A stretch of DNA of 9,679 nt from assembly GCA_948470005.1 (NCBI GenBank), contig CAOKNI010000038.1, forward strand, positions 1-9,679. Reading direction: 5' to 3'. This DNA comes from an uncultured Mycoplasmatota bacterium. GTDB taxonomy: Bacteria; Bacillota_I; Bacilli_A; RF39; UBA660. Under the pieces are notes generated by a model. The model did not search any database. It saw only the letters and a program-made list of their open reading frames with translations, and was not told where the DNA came from. The first letter of the stretch is position 1; the number at the start of each line of letters is the position of its first letter. Both the position numbers and the translations under genes were made by a program. Positions 1 through 6,496 of the stretch are shown here, one piece after another.

Positions 1-1
1 T

Positions 2-1414
2 TTATTTTATCATGGAAAGATTTCTATTTACACAGATTTTTTTACAGACTCTAAATACGATATGAATTGTTCGAAAAAATGTGTCTAAAAACTTGACATA
101 AATCCAATATATATCATTAGAATTTTTCGGTTTAAATTTTATATCTAAAATTCCATGAGCCATAGAATTTCTAATTTCATTAGTTCTTTCAGAACATAAA
201 TTAATTACTGATTTAGCATTTTCAACTTGGTATCTTTTTTTTATAAAAGGTTCTAAAACATCAATATTATCATTTAAAGCATATTTTAAAGACTCTCCAT
301 AACTTAAATTTATCTTATTAATACTATTTTTAATTCCTTTAAATTTCTTTCTTAATTTTCCATTATTAGTTAATACTTTTAATTGACCATCTATAAATTC
401 ATTTATTTTATCCTTTGCAAAATCAAAATCTTGACTAGATAATGAAACATTTTGATAAATAGTTTTATAGTTATGTTCAAATGCAATTAATATCGATAAA
501 ATTTTTTCAGGAAAGTACCGACTTCTCATCATAAAATTTTGTGATATATGTGATGTATAAATTTTTCCATCAAATACTAACTTATATAATTCTGAAATAC
601 TATTTCCCATTTCTTTAAAATCTATAATTTGTTTTAAATGCTTAATTTCATTTTCTATTTCTCTATCATCAAATACATAAAAATTGCCTACTTCTCGTCT
701 CAAATTATCATCAGTATAAGTATAAGTAACTATTTCTTTAAAAGTTATATTCTTTCTATAGGTGCAAAAAGTTAAAATCAACCTTTGTAAATCAATTAAC
801 TCTAATAACTTATATAAATCACAACATGCTCTAGATAATTTTAAAACTATTAAAGAATTGATTTCTAATGGACTATATGTATCATTATTCTTTTTAAAGG
901 AAAAGCTGCCATTAACTGACACAGAATAATTATGCCATCTAAATTTTCCAAAATTTTCATCTTCTTTACTTAAAAGTTCCAATGAAAATTTACTAAATTT
1001 ATTATCTATAATATCAAAATCCCAATTAATATAATCTCTAACATTGTATAAATAATTACATTCTGGGCCTTTAAATCCAATACCTTTTATTTCATACATA
1101 TCGTTTGTTTCTTTTTTATAGTCATAAATATATATAAAATCAGCTTTATAAGAATAGTAACCATTAAAAATTGATGCATTATTTGTAACAAAAAATTTAA
1201 CTCCTTTATTATTATCAGCAATTCCCTCTATTATTATTTTATCTAGCCATTTATTTTTAGTCTTATTATTAAAATTTCGGGAGAGCCATTCAGATTGTAA
1301 TTCCTTCCATTTTTCAAAAGATGGAGGAATAATAGTTAAAGTATCTTTTTTGAATGTGAAAGGGAATATTTCACCTCGAAAATCTAAATATCCATTAAAG
1401 TCTTTTTTATACAT
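2..1414 (-). CDS. ApeA-like HEPN-domain protein, putative anti-phage RNase
   Basis: This is a complete 470-residue protein with ATG at 1414 and TAA at 2-4. An AAGGTGA ribosome binding site lies 6 bases before the ATG (1421-1427). Residues from about 1 to 250 form a mixed, beta-rich region beginning FNGYLDFRGEIFPF, which I read as an ApeA-type N-terminal domain. Residues from about 290 to 450 are helical and end in the HEPN signature R415-NSMA-H420 (bases 155-172), preceded by the helix SERTNEI. In HEPN ribonucleases the R and H of RxxxxH are the catalytic residues, and both are present. ApeA-family proteins are abortive-infection defence factors thought to cut RNA when a phage is sensed. The HEPN motif is seen directly; the ApeA assignment rests on overall layout and length, and the defence role is inferred. 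It is the last gene visible, and there is no partner antitoxin in the window. A generic HEPN protein outside the ApeA family remains possible. Confidence 0.75.
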   Translation of the reverse strand: MYKKDFNGYLDFRGEIFPFTFKKDTLTIIPPSFEKWKELQSEWLSRNFNNKTKNKWLDKIIIEGIADNNKGVKFFVTNNASIFNGYYSYKADFIYIYDYKKETNDMYEIKGIGFKGPECNYLYNVRDYINWDFDIIDNKFSKFSLELLSKEDENFGKFRWHNYSVSVNGSFSFKKNNDTYSPLEINSLIVLKLSRACCDLYKLLELIDLQRLILTFCTYRKNITFKEIVTYTYTDDNLRREVGNFYVFDDREIENEIKHLKQIIDFKEMGNSISELYKLVFDGKIYTSHISQNFMMRSRYFPEKILSILIAFEHNYKTIYQNVSLSSQDFDFAKDKINEFIDGQLKVLTNNGKLRKKFKGIKNSINKINLSYGESLKYALNDNIDVLEPFIKKRYQVENAKSVINLCSERTNEIRNSMAHGILDIKFKPKNSNDIYWIYVKFLDTFFRTIHIVFRVCKKICVNRNLSMIK

Positions 1415-1448
1415 TTTTTATCACCTTATGAAACATTTTATCATTAAC

Positions 1449-1475
1449 TTTATAAAAATACATTACATTTAGCAA
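1449..1475 (-). promoter_or_regulatory. possible promoter of the HEPN gene
   Basis: In the 79-base gap before the HEPN gene, the minus strand carries TTGCTA (1470-1475) and TATAAA (1449-1454) separated by 15 bases. The spacing is short and the DNA is very AT-rich, so a chance match is quite possible. No GC-containing hairpin terminator is visible between the S51 hydrolase gene and this site, so read-through from upstream is also possible. Confidence 0.3.
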
Positions 1476-1493
1476 AACTTATTAAAAACTTTT

Positions 1494-2156
1494 CTAAACT
1501 AAAAACCATTCTCCCTCACTAACAACCTCAATATTTCCATCACTCACAAAAACGGCTCCATCATCATCATCAACAACATATAATTTTTTACCATCAATTT
1601 CTTTTAAATTATTCACTGCATTTAATAAATTTTCTTTCCTTACTTTTGGAAAATATGCATTGTTTAAATGTGGGATAAATTGAAAATCCACAAGACCTAA
1701 ACCATCAATAGGTAAACCCTCAACATTTTCATCAAATAAATCTTGACATGAGTTATAAACAGTTGGACATAAAACACAACTACCCGCACTTGCTCCAATC
1801 CAAACTCGTGTTTTTAATAATTCCTCTAAATGTTTTTCTAATCCAGAATTTTTAATACTTTGGTTTAACCACTGCGTATTACCGCCTTCAAAATAAAGAA
1901 CTTGAGCCCACTTAAATCTTGGAAAAAAGTTTTCTATATCAACACCATTAATATCACATACATCTATTTTAAAACCAAGATTTTTACTATATTCTATATC
2001 TTCAATAAGCCAATCATTCATTTCGCCACCTTCATAATTAGAAGCTGTTATACAAAAAAGCATTTTTAAATCTTTAAAATCTGTACCAATAAATTCTCTT
2101 AATTTATTTTCTATACTTTTATTTGATACTCCTCCTGAAGTTAAAACTAATTTCAT
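1494..2156 (-). CDS. peptidase S51 family hydrolase (peptidase E-like)
   Basis: This is a 220-residue protein with ATG at 2156, AAGGAGA ribosome binding site at 2167-2173, and TAG stop. The fold family is the class I glutamine-amidotransferase-like S51 group, which includes peptidase E (aspartyl dipeptidase) and cyanophycinase. The nucleophile elbow is IGASAGS, placing the likely catalytic Ser at residue 123. The glycine-rich EGGNTQWL (90-97) precedes it, and FIPHLNN provides the likely catalytic His163. The length matches the short peptidase E-like members of Firmicutes, and residues 1-10 (MKLVLTSGGV) are the usual first strand and GG turn. It is probably a cytosolic serine dipeptidase or related amidohydrolase; the substrate cannot be read from sequence. 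It follows the deaminase gene by 21 bases and so is likely in the same operon. Confidence 0.85.
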   Translation of the reverse strand: MKLVLTSGGVSNKSIENKLREFIGTDFKDLKMLFCITASNYEGGEMNDWLIEDIEYSKNLGFKIDVCDINGVDIENFFPRFKWAQVLYFEGGNTQWLNQSIKNSGLEKHLEELLKTRVWIGASAGSCVLCPTVYNSCQDLFDENVEGLPIDGLGLVDFQFIPHLNNAYFPKVRKENLLNAVNNLKEIDGKKLYVVDDDDGAVFVSDGNIEVVSEGEWFLV

Positions 2157-2177
2157 ATTATAAATATCTCCTTCTCT

Positions 2178-2600
2178 TTAATACTTCGACAGCTTATCTC
2201 TATGTAATTCTTTTACTATCTTAATTTTATTTTTAGAATATTTAGCTAATTCTTCAATATCCGTAATAACCTCATGACAGTAGTAATCATTACTATCTTG
2301 AAGTGTTGCAGCATACACCACTTTATCAAATTCTTCATAAAGTATTGCTCCCATACACATCATACATGGTTCACAAGATACATACATTGTTGTCCCTTTT
2401 AAATCTCCATATAAGCTTTTACTTTTAGATGCACTTTCAATCGCCTCTAGTTCGGCATGAGAATACATACTTTTTTCCATTAAAGTTTTATTATCACTTC
2501 TACCAATTATTTCTCCATCTTTAACAACTATAGCTCCATAAGGATATTTAGCATTTTTACTAATTTCTATGGCTATATCAATATATTGTTCATCAGTCAT
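2178..2600 (-). CDS. nucleoside/base deaminase, zinc-dependent (cytidine-deaminase fold)
   Basis: This is a 140-residue protein with ATG at 2600. Its AGAGGT ribosome binding site (2609-2614) overlaps the stop codon of the preceding gene. The zinc site of the cytidine/deoxycytidylate deaminase superfamily is complete: H48-A-E50, with Glu50 as the proton shuttle, and C79-x2-C82 inside SCEPCMMCMGA. Enzymes of this group hydrolytically remove an exocyclic amine from cytosine, guanine, adenosine or tRNA adenosine. The C-terminal part, with YYCHEV and a short basic tail, does not look like the tRNA deaminase TadA. I favour a free base or nucleoside deaminase such as the GuaD/cytosine-deaminase type. 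The exact substrate is not decided by the sequence. It lies in the tightly spaced series between the YqfO-like gene and the S51 hydrolase. Confidence 0.85.
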   Translation of the reverse strand: MTDEQYIDIAIEISKNAKYPYGAIVVKDGEIIGRSDNKTLMEKSMYSHAELEAIESASKSKSLYGDLKGTTMYVSCEPCMMCMGAILYEEFDKVVYAATLQDSNDYYCHEVITDIEELAKYSKNKIKIVKELHRDKLSKY

Positions 2601-2612
2601 TAAGCTTTACCT

Positions 2613-2954
2613 CTATTTAAAGTTTTCCGCATTCAACAAAGGAATAATATCTATAGCAGGTTCTTCATAAGGATGAACTTCTTTTAATTTAGAAATTACT
2701 TTTTTTACTTTATCTATATCACAAACAAATTCTAATTTTTCTTCTTCCACAAATTCTAAATTATTATTATTTCCAATATAGGGCTTAGCATCATCATTAG
2801 GTTTAAAAGTTCCTATTGATTTTGTACTAGTAGTGCAATATGAGTAATTGCCAATTATTCCTGCTCCGGCCTCACACACAGCATTTCTAATATCTTCGAC
2901 ACTTTCTTGTGGAACAGTTACAAAAACTTTTACTCTATTAATATTTAAATTCAT
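2613..2954 (-). CDS. stand-alone YqfO/NIF3 insert-type PII-like protein
   Basis: This is a 113-residue protein with ATG at 2954 and TAG stop. The ribosome binding site is GGAG only 3 bases from the ATG, inside a longer purine run (AAAGGGCGGAG), and there is no better ATG. The sequence matches the CutA/PII-like domain that is inserted into NIF3-family proteins such as YqfO, and that also occurs alone (COG3323 type). The strand VKVFVTVPQ is followed by the turn GAGIIGNYSYC (30-40), then GTFKPNDDAKPYIG, and the signature HPYEEPAIDIIPL (94-106). Proteins of this sort are small cytosolic trimers or part of dinuclear-metal NIF3 proteins; the function of the stand-alone form is not established. It is 17 bases from the dehydrogenase gene and 12 bases from the deaminase gene, consistent with one transcript. 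Confidence 0.82.
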   Translation of the reverse strand: MNLNINRVKVFVTVPQESVEDIRNAVCEAGAGIIGNYSYCTTSTKSIGTFKPNDDAKPYIGNNNNLEFVEEEKLEFVCDIDKVKKVISKLKEVHPYEEPAIDIIPLLNAENFK

Positions 2955-2971
2955 ATTCTCCGCCCTTTCAA

Positions 2972-3640
2972 TTAATTTCTTTCAATAATAATATCAGCCA
3001 CATTTAAATTCAAATTATTAAAAATATTATCACAGATTATTTTTGCTACTTCATTAGGATTCATAAAAGTACTTTGCTTTTCCTCTGTAACATAATCTCG
3101 ACTATTTTTATAAAAACTAGTATTTATACCACCAAGATAAACTCCGATTATTTTCACCGATGTTCCCTTATAAGCTGCTTTCAAACTCTCTGTATACCCT
3201 TTTTCACCCCATTTAGCTGCACAATATACACTTTCTTGCTTATTTCCTCTTAAAGCAGCTGATGACATAATATTTACTATTTTTAAATCTTTTTCTTTTT
3301 TTACGATTAAAGCATTAGTAGAGCATAATATCATTCCTTCTAATCCTTTAAAACATTTATCTATATCTTTTTTGGTATAATGTATTGGCATTTTAAAAGA
3401 TGGTTCTCCAGCATTATTGACTAAATATTTTATATTTCCATATTCTGCTATTTCTCTGAATGTTTTTTGCACAAATTCTTCGTCAGAAATATCTCCTATA
3501 TATTCTTTATAGTTATTTTTATTATGAGAAGATGATACCCAATCCAAATTACAAACTATTAAATCTTTATCTAAAGAATAATTTACAATCGCCTTTCCTA
3601 AGCCATTAGAACCACCTGTCACTATTAAAATATCTTTCAT
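2972..3640 (-). CDS. short-chain dehydrogenase/reductase (SDR)
   Basis: This is a 222-residue cytosolic oxidoreductase with ATG at 3640 and TAA stop. An AGAGGA ribosome binding site sits 5 bases upstream (3646-3651). Classical SDR features appear in order: the dinucleotide-binding loop TGGSNGLG (8-15), an acidic residue D33 at the end of the second strand (suggesting NAD(H) rather than NADP(H)), NNAG (75-78), the catalytic Ser at 126/127, and the catalytic pair Y139-x3-K143. The protein is somewhat shorter than the usual 240-260 residues, mostly in the C-terminal substrate-binding part, yet all core motifs are present, so it should be active. The substrate is unknown. It starts 13 bases after the end of the broken HD gene and leads the YqfO-like, deaminase and S51 hydrolase genes. 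Confidence 0.88.
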   Translation of the reverse strand: MKDILIVTGGSNGLGKAIVNYSLDKDLIVCNLDWVSSSHNKNNYKEYIGDISDEEFVQKTFREIAEYGNIKYLVNNAGEPSFKMPIHYTKKDIDKCFKGLEGMILCSTNALIVKKEKDLKIVNIMSSAALRGNKQESVYCAAKWGEKGYTESLKAAYKGTSVKIIGVYLGGINTSFYKNSRDYVTEEKQSTFMNPNEVAKIICDNIFNNLNLNVADIIIERN

Positions 3641-3653
3641 TTAATTCCTCTTT

Positions 3654-4068
3654 CTATATTTCATTTTCTTTTAAATAGTTAATAATTGTTATAAAATTAT
3701 TATCGTCTATATATTTACTTCTATCAAATTCAATCCAAGCATTAGATATACTCTTCTCACTGTCTAATAACTCGCGAACATTTTTATTATTAATTATAGG
3801 ATTATTACTTTGATTTTTTAAATCAAAACATCCCTCTTGATCATATAATTTCATTTGAATATCACACTCAAGCTTATCACAATGATGAGCAAATTTAGCC
3901 TTAGTTGTCTTTTGTTCATTATACTCATCTAATAATGCTGATATTTCTTCTTTTCCTAAAAAATCTTTTAGCATTAAATCTATAGTTTCCCTACCTTTAA
4001 TTAATTTTTCTTCTTTAGTAATTTCAAAATTTATAATATAAAATAGTATTTTTAATTTTATTATTCAT
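3654..4068 (-). pseudogene. HD-domain hydrolase (YfbR-like) with internal deletion
   Basis: The 3' half of a small HD-type nucleotidase gene survives in the frame ending at 3654. From FEITKEEKLI it runs through AKFAHHCDKLECDI, where the Asp of DKLE is the last metal ligand of the HD site, to a normal C terminus. The first His and the central HD pair are missing. Upstream, an excellent AGGAG (4076-4080) sits 7 bases before an ATG at 4068 and overlaps the end of the preceding gene. This ATG opens MNNKIKNTILYYKF and then hits TGA at 4024-4026, while the 3' half continues in a different frame right there. The simplest reading is an internal deletion near 4024-4032 removing roughly 80-90 residues (estimated from family length). 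An ATG at 3974 could still give a 106-residue fragment, but its ribosome binding site is poor and it would lack most of the active site. Confidence 0.7.
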
Positions 4069-4070
4069 TT

Positions 4071-5375
4071 CTAATCTCCTAAAAATTCTTTTTTATTACT
4101 TTTTAAATCTTCTATTTCTCTTTCAAATTCTTCAATTTCTTCGTTAGTAAAATATGTTAATAGAATATTTTTATTAGCTTTTAATAAATGCTCTTTTATA
4201 AATATATAGCTCATCTTTAATAAATCAATTAAAAACTCTTTGTTTTGAAACTTATTTAACCGGTTTTTATCATTAAATTTTTTTAGACGTCCTTGATAAA
4301 TTGAACAAATAGATTTTAGGTAAGTCATGTTGTTCATATAATTTACTTCTAGCCATAGTTTTAAAATACCCATAATTTTATCCATTAAATTAGCGGTAAA
4401 TCCTTCTTTTTCTTTATCATAATTTACCATGATTGTAAAAATGGAATTACCTAAAACATTTTTAAGTTCTGCTTCATCTTTTCTTTCCATCTCCGCAAAA
4501 ACCCTAGCAGTATCCTCATTATAATATTTAATTTGCGCGACTATTTCATTACCTTTAAATTCTCCAAAATCATGAAATAAAGATTTATACATTATTTTAA
4601 ATATATCCATCTCTTCATTTAATTCTTTATTCATATATTCTGCTAAAAGAATATTTACAATCGTCATTAAATACTGATGAAATAAAACATTTTCCTTTAC
4701 AATAGTAGTGAGAGTTGAATATCTATAAACATCTTTTAAATTCAAAACTACCCTAATATAATCATAATATGAAGAATTTATAAACTTATTATTTAAAACT
4801 AGATTTATAATACGTTTTATTTCTTCACTTAATGCTAAATCTTTACTATTAGGTAAATCAGCTAATATTTTTTTAAGTTTATTTTTTAATTTTGTTATAT
4901 GCTTAGCTGTTTCTTTATTACCCGTATTTTTTAATTTTAATAATATAGCATATTCCGCTAGATATTCACAAAAACTAATCAGGTCGGTATAAACATTATG
5001 GGGCATTTCATAATAACTAAATTTAAGATGTTTTAACAATTTATTTTTAGCTTCAAATTTTTCCATTACTAACTTTTCTATCACATCATGCATATATTTA
5101 GCCGTATCAGGATTTACATCTAAAGCAAGATTACCTGTTTCCGAATAAATAATCTGCTTTAATAAATAATTTCTTAAAACTTTATCCGCCTCTTCATCTT
5201 TAACTTTTAAATTATCTAGTATTTTTATATATAAATAAACCACCACCAAAGATTTATCAATTATCGTATATTTACTATTAATAGTTTGTAAAATTAAAGC
5301 ATTATAAGCATCTATAGCACTATTATATATTTTAAAAAGGTCAGCAACTATTTCATTAGATATTTCTTTTTTCAT
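4071..5375 (-). CDS. HD-domain phosphohydrolase with an unassigned N-terminal half
   Basis: This is a 434-residue protein with ATG at 5375, AAGGAG ribosome binding site at 5381-5386, and TAG stop. The second half carries a complete YfbR-like HD metal site. The opening YRYSTLTTIVKENVLFHQ gives H233, SLFHDFGEFKGNEI gives H268-D269, and NLMDKI gives D332. HD proteins of this group are usually 5'-deoxynucleotidases or related metal-dependent phosphohydrolases. Residues 1 to about 205 are helical and lysine-rich; I do not recognise a domain there. The last 80 residues are also helical and end in a charged stretch. At 434 residues it is about twice the size of a simple YfbR. It follows the Sua5 gene by 9 bases, so it is very likely co-transcribed with it. 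Soluble and cytosolic: no signal peptide or membrane segment. The HD assignment is firm; the substrate is unknown. Confidence 0.8.
   Translation of the reverse strand: MKKEISNEIVADLFKIYNSAIDAYNALILQTINSKYTIIDKSLVVVYLYIKILDNLKVKDEEADKVLRNYLLKQIIYSETGNLALDVNPDTAKYMHDVIEKLVMEKFEAKNKLLKHLKFSYYEMPHNVYTDLISFCEYLAEYAILLKLKNTGNKETAKHITKLKNKLKKILADLPNSKDLALSEEIKRIINLVLNNKFINSSYYDYIRVVLNLKDVYRYSTLTTIVKENVLFHQYLMTIVNILLAEYMNKELNEEMDIFKIMYKSLFHDFGEFKGNEIVAQIKYYNEDTARVFAEMERKDEAELKNVLGNSIFTIMVNYDKEKEGFTANLMDKIMGILKLWLEVNYMNNMTYLKSICSIYQGRLKKFNDKNRLNKFQNKEFLIDLLKMSYIFIKEHLLKANKNILLTYFTNEEIEEFEREIEDLKSNKKEFLGD
4076..4080 (-). promoter_or_regulatory. ribosome binding site of the broken HD gene
   Basis: AGGAG is placed 7 bases before the ATG at 4068, within the last codons of the upstream HD gene. 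Its quality shows that the original gene started here rather than at the ATG at 3974. Confidence 0.6.
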
Positions 5376-5384
5376 ACAAACTCC

Positions 5385-6410
5385 TTAAATCTCTATATAA
5401 TTATAAGAACTTGCTCTTAAAAGACGATTCATAATCGCAAGTCCAAGCCCAATAGCCTTTACACCTTCAATGATAACCATTTCTACATTATATTTATCCA
5501 CTTGCCTTAACACTTTAAACATATTATGACTTATCTCCTCTAAATTAGAACCCATAGATATAGCTTTATCAAAGTATTTCAAATGTTTATCCTGTGTCAA
5601 AATAAGCGTACTTTTATATTTTTTAGCTTCTTCTAAAATTTTCGAAATTAATCTATCTTCATCATCACTATAAATTAAAATACAAGAAGTATTCGGTGCA
5701 TAATGCCGATACTTAACTCCCGGTGATAAAACCGGACCGCTATCTACTTTATTTAAAACATACGCATCAACAATAACTTTATCAGTAACAGTTAATAAAT
5801 CTTCTTGCGTAATTTTACCGGGTCTTAAAATATGAATCGTATCATTAATCACTCTTACCACCGTTGACTCTAACCCAACTTCGGTATTACCGCCATCAAT
5901 GATATAATCTACTTTACCCCAAAATTCTTCTTTTATATCATTTATATTTGTTCCACTAGGACGACCTGATATATTAGCACTAGGGGCCGCGATAGGTATT
6001 CCCGCTTGTTTTATTAACTCTAAAGCAATAGGATTTTTAGGCATCCGAACACCAACTGTATTAAGTCCCGCAGAAACGTTATTTGGAACCACTTCCTTTT
6101 TATTTAAAATTATTGTTAAAGGTCCTGGCCAAAATTTTGTCATAAGTTCTTTTTCAAGAGGACTAATATTTTGAGCAACTCTATCTAACATTTTAAAATC
6201 AGCAATATGAAGAATTAAAGGGTTATCACTATTTCGGCCTTTAGCAAAAAAGATTTTATTAACAGCCTCACTATCAAGTCCATTTGCACCAAGGCCATAA
6301 ACTGTTTCGGTTGGAAATATTACCAAATCGCCATTTAAAATGGCTTGCGCAGCATCACTTATTTTATTAAAAAAATCTTCATCAATTTTTAAATCTAAAT
6401 ATTTTGTCAT
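5385..6410 (-). CDS. threonylcarbamoyl-AMP synthase, Sua5 type
   Basis: This enzyme makes threonylcarbamoyl-AMP from threonine, bicarbonate and ATP, the first step of the t6A37 modification of ANN-decoding tRNAs. The chosen start gives 341 residues, the normal length for the long Sua5 form. The YrdC domain (about 10-215) shows FPTETVYGLG (32-41), the basic motif KGR (57-59) with nearby NPLILHI, FWPGPLT, and APSANISG (142-149). The linker SPGVKYRHYAP (229-239) leads into the C-terminal Sua5 domain, ending LLRASSYNYIEI. The frame stays open to a TTG at 6458, but that extension would run through the promoter. The ATG at 6410 has AAAGAGG 5 bases upstream and matches the family N terminus. It is the first gene of the operon. 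The protein is usually called Sua5, TsaC2 or YwlC. Confidence 0.93.
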   Translation of the reverse strand: MTKYLDLKIDEDFFNKISDAAQAILNGDLVIFPTETVYGLGANGLDSEAVNKIFFAKGRNSDNPLILHIADFKMLDRVAQNISPLEKELMTKFWPGPLTIILNKKEVVPNNVSAGLNTVGVRMPKNPIALELIKQAGIPIAAPSANISGRPSGTNINDIKEEFWGKVDYIIDGGNTEVGLESTVVRVINDTIHILRPGKITQEDLLTVTDKVIVDAYVLNKVDSGPVLSPGVKYRHYAPNTSCILIYSDDEDRLISKILEEAKKYKSTLILTQDKHLKYFDKAISMGSNLEEISHNMFKVLRQVDKYNVEMVIIEGVKAIGLGLAIMNRLLRASSYNYIEI

Positions 6411-6415
6411 AAAAA

Positions 6416-6422
6416 CCTCTTT
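6416..6422 (-). promoter_or_regulatory. ribosome binding site deciding the Sua5 start
   Basis: AAAGAGG lies 5 bases before the ATG at 6410. It favours this start over the in-frame TTG (6458) and ATG (6446) upstream, neither of which is preceded by a comparable site and both of which overlap the promoter. Confidence 0.7.
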
Positions 6423-6429
6423 TCTTTTA

Positions 6430-6458
6430 TATATAGAGTATAACATAAATTTTGCCAA
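6430..6458 (-). promoter_or_regulatory. sigma-A-type promoter of the Sua5 operon
   Basis: On the minus strand, TTGGCA (6453-6458) and TATATA (6430-6435) are separated by exactly 17 bases. An overlapping alternative is the extended -10 TGTTATACT (6437-6445). Either would start transcription about 10-25 bases upstream of the Sua5 ATG. The site lies between the upstream hairpin and the Sua5 gene, where a promoter is expected. No operator or riboswitch-like structure is visible. Confidence 0.65.
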
Positions 6459-6461
6459 TTT

Positions 6462-6492
6462 AAAATCTTCCCCATTAATTAGAGAAGATTTT
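6462..6492 (-). terminator. probable intrinsic terminator after the transporter gene
   Basis: AAAATCTTC (6462-6470) and GAAGATTTT (6484-6492) form a 9-bp stem, extendable by a G-T and a G-C pair, leaving a loop of about 9 bases. It starts 4 bases after the TAA of the transporter/heptad frame. On the minus strand the stem is followed by TTTTAAATT, a weak U tract. On the plus strand it is followed by a T run, so it may act in both directions. The stem is GC-poor, so efficiency is uncertain. Confidence 0.5.
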
Positions 6493-6496
6493 TTTA

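Noticed and set aside
1475..1493. Terminator between the S51 hydrolase and HEPN genes
   Set aside because: Only A/T runs with no GC-containing stem are present.
3654..3974. Intact 106-residue protein starting at the ATG at 3974
   Set aside because: The homology to HD hydrolases continues upstream of this ATG in the same frame, the ribosome binding site there is poor, and a better site with ATG exists at 4068, so a broken gene explains it better.
4024..4073. TGA read as tryptophan to rescue the broken HD gene
   Set aside because: Reading through TGA in the 5' frame meets TAA three codons later, and in the 3' frame meets the TAG of the preceding gene; neither restores the missing HD half.
6411..6458. 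N-terminal extension of the Sua5 protein from a TTG (6458) or ATG (6446)
   Set aside because: The extension lacks a ribosome binding site, covers the promoter, and adds residues before the normal family start; the ATG at 6410 has a good AAAGAGG site.
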